A stretch of DNA of 64,000 nt from Candidatus Zixiibacteriota bacterium (GTDB lineage: Bacteria > Zixibacteria > MSB-5A5 > GN15 > JACZUZ01): positions 62,001-126,000 of the forward strand of contig JAJRPM010000002.1 in assembly GCA_024280775.1 (NCBI GenBank), in the 5' to 3' direction. Positions 23,225 through 32,098 of the stretch are shown piece by piece. How positions within the stretch are numbered: the stretch's first letter is position 1; every line of letters begins with the position of its first letter. Under the pieces are notes generated by a model. The model did not search any database and had not been told where the DNA came from. It saw nothing but the letters and a program-made list of their open reading frames with translations. The translations under genes were made by a program, and so were the position numbers.

Positions 23225-24862
23225 TCAGAGTGTTGCTTCAAGGTCAAGTGAGAAGGCGACTTTTCTGGTGCCGCCATCGATGCTTTTGCTATGGCTCTTG
23301 AGCTGTACATTCGTGAAGAGAGGCGACCCGCCCAAACGTGTGACAAATTCCGCCAGTATTATTTCCGGAGCGACAAGTCTAGAAACTACAATCCCTGAGA
23401 GAGTGGTTGTTCTGCCGGATTCTTTTGGGAAGTACTGCAAATAGTCGAGCTGGATGGTTGAAGGGGTAAGCGCCGCTATATCTTTAAGAGCCAAGTAGTG
23501 CTCGGAGTTCTTGTGCTCCAGTTCGTCTATCATTCTTTCCTGTCGCAGTAGCTCTTCTTTTAGGATTCGGTAGCCTGCGTAGGCTGTGGAATTCTCGAAT
23601 CTACTGACCGTTTTGGAAGCGCTCTCTAATCTGCTAATTGCATTCTTGTTTTTAAGCCATAGCGATGTCCATGATAGTCCCATAGTTAGCATTACAAGGG
23701 CGGCGGCGGACAAAGAATGACGTACAAATGTTTTGTGTCCTCTTTGATGGTGCACTGAAGCAGGAGTGAAATCTGATAGTTCATAAGGACTGGTTGCTAC
23801 TGCAACAACAGGTAAAGCAACCGGAATGATTTCCTTAAGCTCAGCATTGGCCAGCGGGTATTTATCAAATACTTCTATAGGGAAGCGTTTGAAAGTGACC
23901 CCAAAGCGTTGTGACATTATGTCTATGAGTTCAGCTGAGTACGAGAAGTCGCCGTAGATGTAGAACGTGTCCAAATCATCGATTCCGTAATGTGCGCCAT
24001 AGTAGTCTAAAGCCTGTTGAATTGTATTCTCTAATCCTTCAGCAAAGTTGTTCAGGGCTTGGGGCATGAACGAACTAGTGTCTGAACCTAAGTGAAGGCT
24101 TTGCCCAAGGGCTAGCGACCCGATTCCCCCGTGATGCAGAAACTGAAGGCAAGAGCCGGCATAGAGAGAAACGTCAGTTCGCGCCGGACGGATATTGAGT
24201 AATCCGAACGAGCGCTCCTCTGTGAATTCTGGTAGGAGGCCAAGAGATAGTCCCAAGGCTTCGGTGTCCTGGCAGATGAAGTCAAAGGTGATGCTGTTGC
24301 TTTCAAAAAATCTCAGCGTATCATCGAGATTTGTCTTTAGGAGAGCCATTAGTGTGATAGTTATATCGCAACTAACATCAGTTGTGAATTGTTTGCATCG
24401 CCTGTAAGCCCAATAGGCGTCAGCGAGCGCGAAGGGAACGCTTTTATCTCCTTCAAAATAGACGGCGTTGCGTTCTTCGCTACGAGACATTTTGGGTATA
24501 CGAATACTGCGAACTGCTATGTCACTGGAGGGAATGCTTAGTCCGAAACGCGCGTTAGATGTTTTGTGTTGTTTGGTGATATGCTGGAGCTCTTCGCTTA
24601 AGAAGTCGCTATGATCAGACAGGGTGGCGCCTGTCCGCGGTCTATAGATTTTGCCGAAGTCAATTATCTTGGTTGAGGAAATGTTTCTCTTTGTGATGCA
24701 ATACTGCAGTGACTGTTCGTCGATTTGGAAGACGATTTCCTTGCCGAGATTCCAGTCTCGTTTCATGGCGCAAGTCGTCACAGTCGAGTTGGTGGACTCG
24801 ATCAATACATTCTTCTTCCGGGGAAGAACGGCGTCAATAGCCTTGTTTAGAAGTTCATTCAT
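23225..24862 (-). CDS. PilM-PilN fusion protein of the pilus assembly platform
   Basis: A 545-residue protein combining two parts that are normally separate. Residues 1 to about 370 resemble PilM/MshI, the actin-like cytoplasmic ATPase-fold protein (FGLLNIRPARTDVSLYAGS, LQQALDYYGAHYG-like and YIYGDFSYSAELIDIM). Around residue 385 a single membrane helix (SLSAAALVMLTMGLSW) begins, followed by a coiled coil and a PilN-like domain (YLALKDIAALTPSTIQLDYL). PilN normally binds PilM through its cytoplasmic N-terminus, so fusion would fix that contact. No frameshift or internal start separates the halves. The family assignment is by architecture and operon position. Confidence 0.75.
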   Translation of the reverse strand: MNELLNKAIDAVLPRKKNVLIESTNSTVTTCAMKRDWNLGKEIVFQIDEQSLQYCITKRNISSTKIIDFGKIYRPRTGATLSDHSDFLSEELQHITKQHKTSNARFGLSIPSSDIAVRSIRIPKMSRSEERNAVYFEGDKSVPFALADAYWAYRRCKQFTTDVSCDITITLMALLKTNLDDTLRFFESNSITFDFICQDTEALGLSLGLLPEFTEERSFGLLNIRPARTDVSLYAGSCLQFLHHGGIGSLALGQSLHLGSDTSSFMPQALNNFAEGLENTIQQALDYYGAHYGIDDLDTFYIYGDFSYSAELIDIMSQRFGVTFKRFPIEVFDKYPLANAELKEIIPVALPVVAVATSPYELSDFTPASVHHQRGHKTFVRHSLSAAALVMLTMGLSWTSLWLKNKNAISRLESASKTVSRFENSTAYAGYRILKEELLRQERMIDELEHKNSEHYLALKDIAALTPSTIQLDYLQYFPKESGRTTTLSGIVVSRLVAPEIILAEFVTRLGGSPLFTNVQLKSHSKSIDGGTRKVAFSLDLEATL

Positions 24863-24984
24863 GCTATTACTTATTATCGTAAGTTGTTAGCTTGCAATTC
24901 ACTGTGTGAGGATGAATAGTGGCTGGGAATTGATAATCGTTGAGCAGGGAGGAGCCCCAAGTTTCAAGCTGAAACCAATATCCA

Positions 24985-25746
24985 CTAGTAGTTTGTAGTA
25001 GATAATCTCAACGTTCCAATGTCTGTGTTTGAAGGCGCTGAGCGAGGTAGTAGGCGCACAATTGATGAGGCGCTATCAGTGGCTATTGTGTCTTTAATCA
25101 TTACGCTCCTAATTCCGATTGGGATTCCTGAAGCAAATGAAAACACACCCAATGAGTTTACCGAAGTTGTATCGCTTTTGAAGCCTCCGACTCCGTTGGG
25201 GTAGGTAACGATGGCGATGATGTTCCCAGCGCTGGTTCCGGGCTTGACTCTATTGGCTCCCTCAGCTGTACCAGAGAAGCCGCAGTTCAGCAAGTCAGTG
25301 GTTGACTTAACCAGGGTATAACTTATCGAGCTTCCTGAACCTGTTGAAGAAACAGTGATTCCACCTGCATAGCTGAACGACGTTCCCCAACCGTCAGTAA
25401 TCGACTCGTTGGTAGCCTCAGTGAATTCATCAAGAATGTATGGACCATTCCATGTCGAATAGCCTCCAGGGTTTGTTTGCAGGGACGCGAGTGACGAGGG
25501 CATCGAACCCACATCACCAACATAGCCAAAGTCCGCTCCGGACATGGCTCCGCCCAGCGCATAGTCTCCGGCGATTGCGTTGCCGATCTCTTGTAGCTCC
25601 CTGATAGTTTCCACACGCCTTTGCTCCTCCAGAGCCGGAGTAATCACCTCTAGAGCTATTGATGTCATAATGGACAAAGCGACAATCATCGCCAGGATGG
25701 TTACCAAGGAAAAGCCATGCTCGTTATGGTTTGCTAGACGTGACAT
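24985..25746 (-). CDS. Pseudopilin lacking Glu at +5, with extra beta domain
   Basis: A 253-residue prepilin-like protein. The cleavage motif is HG/FSLVTILAMIV after a 10-residue leader; position +5 is Thr instead of the usual Glu, as in tip-type minor pseudopilins such as GspK. The core carries the module shared in this operon: FGYVGDVGSMPSSL, STWNGPYI and DGWGTSFSYAGG. The C-terminal region (GTSAGNIIAIVTYPNGVGGF) resembles the carboxypeptidase-regulatory-like domain of its neighbours. It ends in RLLPRSAPSNTDIGTLRLST, the same ending style as its paralogues. Confidence 0.8.
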   Translation of the reverse strand: MSRLANHNEHGFSLVTILAMIVALSIMTSIALEVITPALEEQRRVETIRELQEIGNAIAGDYALGGAMSGADFGYVGDVGSMPSSLASLQTNPGGYSTWNGPYILDEFTEATNESITDGWGTSFSYAGGITVSSTGSGSSISYTLVKSTTDLLNCGFSGTAEGANRVKPGTSAGNIIAIVTYPNGVGGFKSDTTSVNSLGVFSFASGIPIGIRSVMIKDTIATDSASSIVRLLPRSAPSNTDIGTLRLSTTNY

Positions 25747-25750
25747 TCGG

Positions 25751-26938
25751 TCAATACACTACAGTAAAGTTAATTATATCGCCATTGCTGAAAGTAACAG
25801 TGTAGTCCGTGTTGGCGGGAATGCTAGCGTTACCTCCGAAGCAATAGGCTGTTTTGTACTTCTTTATCTCAATTTTCTTTTGTTGAGCTGGTGGCAACGA
25901 ATATGTAGGTGAGATGAATGTTATATCGCCTGAAGGTTTTGCATTACAGAAGAAGTACAGAAAGTAGATAGAGCCATCTAACCATACTTGTTCCGCATAG
26001 GCTCCAGTTGGCGTATTCCAAGTTATTACCATCCAGGAAATAGGTATGTTACTAGATCCGGTGTTTGTTATCATGAACTCAATGTCCTTACCCGAATTTA
26101 GAATTTTCCCTGAGCCGTTAACATACTGTATCGATCCGCTTGACCCTGTACCGCCAGTTGTGTCGGCCCAATAGGCGTTTCCGAGACGTAGTGAACCTGC
26201 ATAGGCTCCAGTGCGTGGAATCGATGATACATAGGCGAGAACAGTGTCGTTTGTCGTCGTGTATACTGCGGTAATCGAATGGTTGCCGATGGGTAGCCCT
26301 GTAAATGAAAAGAAGCCCGAAGAATTCGGATTGACTGTGGTTGAAGTAGTTCCGCCAACGCCATTGGGGTAGCTTACAGTGACATTTACATTTGAGGCGT
26401 CTGTTCCGGGAGGGGCGCCATTTCTGTCAAGTATAACACCTCGCAAAGGTGTAGCTAGAATATCCGAAGTGGAATTTGCGAACTGTTTTGTGATTGTACT
26501 GCCAGAGCCTGTTGATTGGATTGTTGTCCCGGAGCTGTAGGAGTATGTGGCCCCCCACGGATCGGTTTTGTAGTCGTTGCTGTTTTCGGAAAAATTGTCA
26601 CGTATGTATGGCCCATTCCAGGTAGAGTACCCCCCGGGATTCGTAGCGAGATAGTCCAGTGATATAGGCAATGCTCCAATGTCACCGACATATCCGAAAT
26701 CTGTTCTCATGCCGCCGGAGTTCAATTGTTCATTTCCGACGGTGGCCACAGCAAGCCGCTCTAGCTCATCTTCGACCTGCGCCTGACGGCTGGCTTCGAT
26801 AGATGTGTCTATTGTTCTAGTCGCCACAGTAACAAACACACCCAAGATGACAATCACTATTACTAGCTCGATGAAAGTGAATCCTTTCGAATTCCCTTTC
26901 AAGGCTGTTTTCCAATTTCGAGACCCTTTGGCTACCAT
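25751..26938 (-). CDS. Large prepilin with GspG-like core and two appended C-terminal beta regions
   Basis: A 395-residue prepilin, more than twice the usual size. Cleavage motif KG/FTFIELVIVIVILG after about 19 residues. The core matches its neighbours (FGYVGDIGALPISL, STWNGPYIRDNF, DPWGATYSYSSG). A carboxypeptidase-regulatory-like domain follows (RGVILDRNGAPPGTDASNVN, then FSFTGLPIGNHSITA), and a further C-terminal domain of about 140 residues is unique in the operon (MVITWNTPTGAYAEQVWLDG) and has one probable disulfide pair. Its size and modular tail suggest an exposed, possibly adhesive pilus subunit; that is inference. It overlaps the next upstream gene by 7 bp. Confidence 0.85.
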   Translation of the reverse strand: MVAKGSRNWKTALKGNSKGFTFIELVIVIVILGVFVTVATRTIDTSIEASRQAQVEDELERLAVATVGNEQLNSGGMRTDFGYVGDIGALPISLDYLATNPGGYSTWNGPYIRDNFSENSNDYKTDPWGATYSYSSGTTIQSTGSGSTITKQFANSTSDILATPLRGVILDRNGAPPGTDASNVNVTVSYPNGVGGTTSTTVNPNSSGFFSFTGLPIGNHSITAVYTTTNDTVLAYVSSIPRTGAYAGSLRLGNAYWADTTGGTGSSGSIQYVNGSGKILNSGKDIEFMITNTGSSNIPISWMVITWNTPTGAYAEQVWLDGSIYFLYFFCNAKPSGDITFISPTYSLPPAQQKKIEIKKYKTAYCFGGNASIPANTDYTVTFSNGDIINFTVVY

Positions 26939-27663
26939 AAGGCGACTCCAAAAGCCAGCGGAACTGTGGTAATTGATCTGGGGAGAACATTGATATTGGC
27001 GACCACGGTGTCCGGAGCTACATTGTCGACTACTTGTAGAGAGTAGTTTCCGATGGGAATACCTGAAAGTGTGAACGCTCCGGTTTGCGTTGGGTTTACT
27101 GATGTTGTAGTGACGCCACCTGCGCCATTAGGATGGGTAACCGAAACTGTTACATTCCCACCATTGGCGCTTCCAGGTGGTAGTCCGGCGGCATCGAGTA
27201 TTACGCCCCGCACAGTATTGGATGTGAAATCTGTGGTTGCAGACCCGAGTTGTTTGGTAATTGTAGAACCGGAACCGGTCGATTGAATGGTGGCTCCACC
27301 AGAATAAGTGTATGTTGTGCCCCAAGCATCCTTAGCGTATTCACCTGAGCCGTCATCCGATATGTATGGGCCATTCCAGGTTGTGAACCCTGAAGGCTGT
27401 GTCACCAGGTCAGCGAGGGTACTAGGAAAAGCGCCAACATCACCAACGTACCCAAATGATGATGTTTGTCCTGATTCATAGAGCGCCGGGTTACCACGTA
27501 TTGCGCGAGCAAGTGCAGTTAGTTCGTTTTCGGTTGCCGACTGACGAGCGGCTTCATTGACGCCCGTACTCTTATTAAGCGCCAATGTTGATATTATTCC
27601 AATGATCACAATCACCACCGCCAGCTCTATCAGCGTAAAGCCTTTGTCGTTCATTGTCATCAC
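26932..27663 (-). CDS. Prepilin with GspG-like core and carboxypeptidase-regulatory-like domain
   Basis: A 243-residue prepilin. Cleavage motif KG/FTLIELAVVIVIIG with Glu at +5, after an 8-residue leader. The core repeats FGYVGDVGAFPSTL, TTWNGPYISDD and DAWGTTYTYSGG, then ATIQSTGSGSTITKQLGSAT, which is nearly identical to the 395-residue neighbour and points to tandem duplication. The extra domain begins RGVILDAAGLPPG and has AFTLSGIPIGNYSLQVVDN, the signature of carboxypeptidase-regulatory-like folds. Confidence 0.85.
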   Translation of the reverse strand: MMTMNDKGFTLIELAVVIVIIGIISTLALNKSTGVNEAARQSATENELTALARAIRGNPALYESGQTSSFGYVGDVGAFPSTLADLVTQPSGFTTWNGPYISDDGSGEYAKDAWGTTYTYSGGATIQSTGSGSTITKQLGSATTDFTSNTVRGVILDAAGLPPGSANGGNVTVSVTHPNGAGGVTTTSVNPTQTGAFTLSGIPIGNYSLQVVDNVAPDTVVANINVLPRSITTVPLAFGVALW

Positions 27664-27697
27664 CGCCCAGTAATCCAGTCGCTCCCAATTAGCCCTG

Positions 27698-28216
27698 CTA
27701 AAATGTCAGGACTATGTTTGAGGCGCCACCTGTTGAAGTGATGGTGCGCGCGCCGGCGTTGTAGGTGTAGTTAGCTCCCCAAGCGTCTTTAAGGAAGTCA
27801 CCATTGGCGCTGTCTACATAAGGGCCATTCCAACCTAGTCTGGTGAACTTATTGTATACACTGACAGAGCCAGGCTTGATAGTGAGGTCAACCAAAGCGC
27901 CAGGAAGGGCGCCAACATCCCCGGAGTAACCGCGACTTGTTAATTTGCCGGCAGAGGACAAGGACGGGTCACCCAATATGGCGACTTTTAGTCGTCGCAT
28001 TTCTTCTTTGGTAGTAGTTATCTTGGAGTTTTCCGCTACATCGCCCATGCGGGGGATTGCCACTGCCGCGACTATGGCCAAAACGACCATAACAATAACA
28101 AGCTCGATCAATGTGAATCCATCACACTGACCGAGCCTATAGATTTGTGTCCTTGCTTTAGGCCGTCGCGAGAGGGAATGCTTGCTGAAACTGTTCTGTC
28201 TGTCGAGCTGTTTCAT
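27698..28216 (-). CDS. Prepilin with GspG-like core only
   Basis: A 172-residue prepilin with the cleavage motif DG/FTLIELVIVMVVLA and Glu at +5. The leader is unusually long (33 residues, with many Arg and Ser), so either the protein starts later at a rare codon or the leader is truly extended. The core shows GYSGDVGALPGALVDL, WNGPYVDS and DAWGANYTYNAG, then ends without the added beta domain. This is the likely ancestral form of the duplicated set. Confidence 0.85.
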   Translation of the reverse strand: MKQLDRQNSFSKHSLSRRPKARTQIYRLGQCDGFTLIELVIVMVVLAIVAAVAIPRMGDVAENSKITTTKEEMRRLKVAILGDPSLSSAGKLTSRGYSGDVGALPGALVDLTIKPGSVSVYNKFTRLGWNGPYVDSANGDFLKDAWGANYTYNAGARTITSTGGASNIVLTF

Positions 28217-28346
28217 TGAAACAAATCCTCACGTTAGCGCATCAAGAATTTACGCAATGATGTTTTAGGCGAGGATACGCCTTTCTTGTAGTCTTACTTT
28301 CTGCGGCGAACTAGCAAGATAACTTACGTTCTTAACAATGAAGTTT

Positions 28347-28778
28347 CTAGAAGTTATTCTCACCTGCGACATTTGTGTTGGGCCACAATTCTCCGGTGGA
28401 GGCTTTGTACGCCCATCCGCCTCTTGTACCTACAATTGTGCCTTTGGTTACGCCAGTGACGATGCTATCGGGCGCATTAGCGGTGGCTTGGTACGGATTC
28501 TTGGGGATACCTTGTTCCATGACTGTGCCAGCGGTTTCCAACTGTGATAGTGTTGGCCAAGTTGCTGTTCCGGTTGTGACGGCTTGGTTGGCATAAAAGA
28601 TCATTACGCCTGACCGAATACCGCCAAGAGCCGCGCGAGCGCTTGCGTCTTTGGCCTCTGAGGTAATGTCCTGATACTTAGGGATAGCTACCGCGGCAAG
28701 GATGCCGAGGATAACGATAATTATTACGAGTTCAATTAGGGAGAAACCCTTTTGATTGCTCAATGACTTGAAGTTCAT
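28347..28778 (-). CDS. pilA: Major-type IV pilin (PilA-like)
   Basis: A 143-residue pilin whose leader MNFKSLSNQKG is followed by the classic N-terminal helix FSLIELVIIIVILGILAAVA with Glu at +5, then IPKYQDITSEAKDASARAAL. A slightly longer reading from 28796 exists, but GGAG lies 8-9 bases before the ATG at 28778. The globular part is small and lacks the GspG-like module of the other four. It is the best candidate for the main pilus subunit. An upstream gap of about 140 bp separates it from pilC and may hold its own promoter. Confidence 0.85.
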   Translation of the reverse strand: MNFKSLSNQKGFSLIELVIIIVILGILAAVAIPKYQDITSEAKDASARAALGGIRSGVMIFYANQAVTTGTATWPTLSQLETAGTVMEQGIPKNPYQATANAPDSIVTGVTKGTIVGTRGGWAYKASTGELWPNTNVAGENNF

Positions 28779-28921
28779 GATACAGTCTCCATACAAGTTA
28801 TATAATTGGTATTATTCCATACTTGATATATGACGAATGCAATACTCTTGCTACTGACATCGGCCTCACTGCCTGCGAACTTGAGTCAATTAGTCAAGTC
28901 TTGAATTGAACTGGATGTTCT

Positions 28922-30154
28922 CTAATGAAACACCTTAATCAAATTCCACATTGGCAAGAAGATAGACAACGCTAGAAGTAGCACGATCCCACCGACTGCG
29001 ACAGTTAGTATGGGTTCTATCAATGATGCGAGGTTTTTCGAGGTGCGCTCTACTTCTCGCGAGTAATGGTTCCCGATCTCCGCCAGCATCGTATCAAGCG
29101 AGCCACTCTCCAGGCCGGATTTTATCATATTGAGCGCCATTTCCGGGAAATACTTATAGGCGCCGTCACTTACATCTATTTCCTTGCCTGACTCGAATGC
29201 CAAACGCATAGAATTGATTTCGCTTTTCAGATGTACATTGTTTTGAGAATCTTCGAGAACGCCCAGAGACTTTACTATCGGGATGCCCGCTTTGAATAGA
29301 ATCATCAGCAATAGGGTAAACCTTGCCACCGCGGCCTTGATAATCAAATCTCCAAAAACCGGGAGCTTGAGAGTCAAGCCATCCCATATTTGTCTCCCTC
29401 TCATTGATTGGTAGGATTTGCGCAACAAGTACCCGAAAGCAACCAGTCCTGCGAGACAATAATACCAATACGCTTGAGTCATTTCGCTTATCCAGATGAG
29501 GGCTCGAGTAGGCGCTGGCAGTTCAGATCCAAATTTTCCGTAGAAGGTCGCGAATTTGGGGATTACGAAAGTAATAAGCACACCAATGGCCAAGCCGACC
29601 GCTATCACAACAATCATTGGATATCGGAGTGATGATTTTATCTGACGCCTCAGTTCCAACTCTCGCTCCATAGTTGTGGCGGAATCATCGAGAATCGATG
29701 CGAGATGTCCTGACGTTTCACCAGCTTCTACAGCATTTACAAAAACATCCCAAAATGCATCAGGATAGTCACGCATTGCCGCTGAGAGTTGTTTTCCTTC
29801 TGATACTTTTTGGGCTACTTCGCTCAAGATGACTTGGAATGGACTTCCTGGCTTGTCGACTTTGATAAGGGAGAGGGCTTTTAGCAATGGGATGCCCGAG
29901 CGATGGTAAGTTGCTAAGTGCCGGGCGAACATTATCAGTTGTTGACTATAGTCAGGCGTAAATATCTTAAAAGAACTAGCCGAAAGGATGTCATTACGCT
30001 CTTTAAGAGAAGTGACTATTACATGCTTTCTCTCTAAAACCTCAAGAGCGTGACGCTGAGAGTCCACTGTCAGCTCGCCTGATACTTTGGCTCCGTCCCG
30101 CGATCGACCTGTGTAGTTATATGTGACTGGCACGACTCGTTTTGTCCATTGCAA
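28922..30154 (-). CDS. pilC: Pilus/T2SS inner-membrane platform protein (PilC/GspF)
   Basis: A 410-residue protein with two GspF domains, each ending in a conserved hydrophobic pair. Motifs include FARHLATYHRSGIPLLKALS and the second-copy FTLLLMILFKAGIPIVKSLG; membrane helices are near residues 175, 225 and 385 (IEPILTVAVGGIVLLLALSI). The N-terminal segment (YNYTGRSRDGAKVSGELTV) is the usual PilC start. The protein couples the PilB ATPase to pilin polymerisation. It lies 25 bp after pilB. Confidence 0.93.
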   Translation of the reverse strand: MQWTKRVVPVTYNYTGRSRDGAKVSGELTVDSQRHALEVLERKHVIVTSLKERNDILSASSFKIFTPDYSQQLIMFARHLATYHRSGIPLLKALSLIKVDKPGSPFQVILSEVAQKVSEGKQLSAAMRDYPDAFWDVFVNAVEAGETSGHLASILDDSATTMERELELRRQIKSSLRYPMIVVIAVGLAIGVLITFVIPKFATFYGKFGSELPAPTRALIWISEMTQAYWYYCLAGLVAFGYLLRKSYQSMRGRQIWDGLTLKLPVFGDLIIKAAVARFTLLLMILFKAGIPIVKSLGVLEDSQNNVHLKSEINSMRLAFESGKEIDVSDGAYKYFPEMALNMIKSGLESGSLDTMLAEIGNHYSREVERTSKNLASLIEPILTVAVGGIVLLLALSIFLPMWNLIKVFH

Positions 30155-30179
30155 GAAAGGTTAAGGCGAAGTTGATATA

Positions 30180-31934
30180 TCAAATACCTGTGCTATGCGT
30201 TTGGGATAGTGAATTGATGCTAATATCTGACGGAAGACGTTTATGTTCGTGATTTGCCTCGCTTCGATCTGGTGAGGTTACTTGGATTAGTTCTTCAAGT
30301 GTGATTTCACCCGCTAACAGTTTTTTTGCGCCAGCCTCGAATAGAGTTTCCATTCCCATGGATCTCGCGTACGCCTTGATTATCGCGTCAGATTCGCTTT
30401 TAGCGATCATTTCACGAATCGTGTTATCAATAGGCAGGAATTCATACAGGGCAGACATACCACTGTATCCTGTCATTTCGCATTTGGCGCAACCGCTTGA
30501 TCTTTGAAAGACGGTATCCACTGGAAATCCTGCAATAGTGATTATTGCTTCAGGAGGTTTATAGTTTTCAAGACAGTCCGGACAATTGAGGCGCACTAAT
30601 CTCTGGGCTAACGCGCCTTTTAATGATGAGGCAACTAGAAATGACGCAACACCGATATCGGCAAGTCTAGTGACACTTCCTGCGGAGTCATTGGCGTGCA
30701 GGGTAGAGAATACTAAGTGCCCGGTAAGAGCGGCCCTCACTGCCATAGTAGCGGTTTCGTCGTCACGAATCTCTCCAATCATAATGATGTCCGGATTCTG
30801 TCGCAATATTGATCTTAAGCAGGATGCAAAAGTCAAGCCGGCGCGGTCATTGGTCTGCACCTGGTTTATGAGCGGCAAGGAATATTCGACCGGGTCTTCT
30901 ACGGTTATTATGTTTTTCTCTATGGAGTTTATTTCTTGCAATGAGGCGTAGAGTGTAGTTGTTTTGCCGCTGGAAGTAGGGCCTGAAATCAGGACAAGTC
31001 CTTCAGTTGAATGGATTAACTCTTGCCAGTTTTCAAGAAACTTTTCGGTCAATCCCAATTGCGACAGGCCGATTCGAATTTTGCGCGGATCTAGAATTCG
31101 TATTACAACTTTTTCGCCGTGAATAGTAGGGAGAGTAGAGATTCTAAGGTCGATGACCACGTTGTCCACTTCGAATGAAAATCTGCCGTCTTGTGGAATT
31201 CTCTTTTCGGAGACATCCAAATTTGAGGCAATTTTGATTCGTGAAGTGATTTCTGCCTGCAATGACTTTGGTGGTTCCGCCTCTTCACGCATGCGTCCGT
31301 GAATTCGATAGCGTATGCGCAGAGTATCGGAGCTGGGTTCAACGTGGATATCAGATGCGCCGTCGCGGACAGCTTTGGTGATAATGAGCTGGACGAGTTG
31401 GACGACAGGCGCTTCGTTTTGTTCTTCGTTGTTAGCGGCGTTTTGGGTGGCAGTTTTTTCTATGGCCTTTTCCGGCATGTCTCCGATAACTGATTTCAGG
31501 CGCTCTTGAACTGAATAGTAGCGTTCTATGGCATTTTTGATTCCACGCTCGGTTGCGATTGCTCGTCGGATTTCGCAACCGGTGGTGTAGGCGAGCTCGT
31601 CGATTGCGATAATATTCAGCGGATCGGCCATTGCTACTGTAAGGGTCTTGCCGATACGGAAAACCGGTATCAGCGTGTAGCGTCTAGCCAACTCAACAGG
31701 GAGAGATTTAATCACATGGGGGTCAATAATCAGCGATTCGAGTGTAATTTTCGGCATTTTCAGCCGTTGCGCCATAACTTCGACCAGTTGATCCTCAGTA
31801 ATCAATTTCCGGCCCAGAAGGATATCGCCGAGCTTTTGACCGCTCTTTTGTTGCTCAGTAAGGCATTGTTGGAGAGCTTCTTCTTCGAGAATGCCCTTCT
31901 CAACCAGCAATTCGCCTATTTTCTTGATAGCCAT
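30180..31934 (-). CDS. pilB: Pilus/T2SS assembly ATPase (PilB/GspE)
   Basis: A 584-residue hexameric assembly ATPase. The N-terminal GspE/MshE-type domain (GELLVEKGILEEEALQQCL) is followed by Walker A GPTSSGKTTT from residue 318, the Asp box and Walker B region IMIGEIRDDETA, and the His box. The zinc-binding CPDC...CAKC tetracysteine is near residues 455-490. The C-terminal tail of about 30 residues is polar. It is the first gene of the minus-strand operon, and a divergent Omp85-like gene starts 54 bp away or slightly further in. Confidence 0.95.
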   Translation of the reverse strand: MAIKKIGELLVEKGILEEEALQQCLTEQQKSGQKLGDILLGRKLITEDQLVEVMAQRLKMPKITLESLIIDPHVIKSLPVELARRYTLIPVFRIGKTLTVAMADPLNIIAIDELAYTTGCEIRRAIATERGIKNAIERYYSVQERLKSVIGDMPEKAIEKTATQNAANNEEQNEAPVVQLVQLIITKAVRDGASDIHVEPSSDTLRIRYRIHGRMREEAEPPKSLQAEITSRIKIASNLDVSEKRIPQDGRFSFEVDNVVIDLRISTLPTIHGEKVVIRILDPRKIRIGLSQLGLTEKFLENWQELIHSTEGLVLISGPTSSGKTTTLYASLQEINSIEKNIITVEDPVEYSLPLINQVQTNDRAGLTFASCLRSILRQNPDIIMIGEIRDDETATMAVRAALTGHLVFSTLHANDSAGSVTRLADIGVASFLVASSLKGALAQRLVRLNCPDCLENYKPPEAIITIAGFPVDTVFQRSSGCAKCEMTGYSGMSALYEFLPIDNTIREMIAKSESDAIIKAYARSMGMETLFEAGAKKLLAGEITLEELIQVTSPDRSEANHEHKRLPSDISINSLSQTHSTGI

Positions 31935-32098
31935 GATAATATCTTCGATCTACAGTTCGGTAATGACTCGGGCTTGAAGTTGTTCGTATGAGTTATATTA
32001 CGTCATTTCTAGGTATCGGCCTTGGAGAGCATCTTCTTAGCCGCTTCAAAGCGACTTTTGGCTGGGTTGCTCAGGCTAGGGGAGTCTGCGCTTTGATC

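Noticed and set aside
28822-28850. Possible sigma-54 promoter (TAGCAA-N5-TTGCA on the minus strand) upstream of pilA
   Set aside because: The invariant GG of the -24 element is missing; not strong enough to report.
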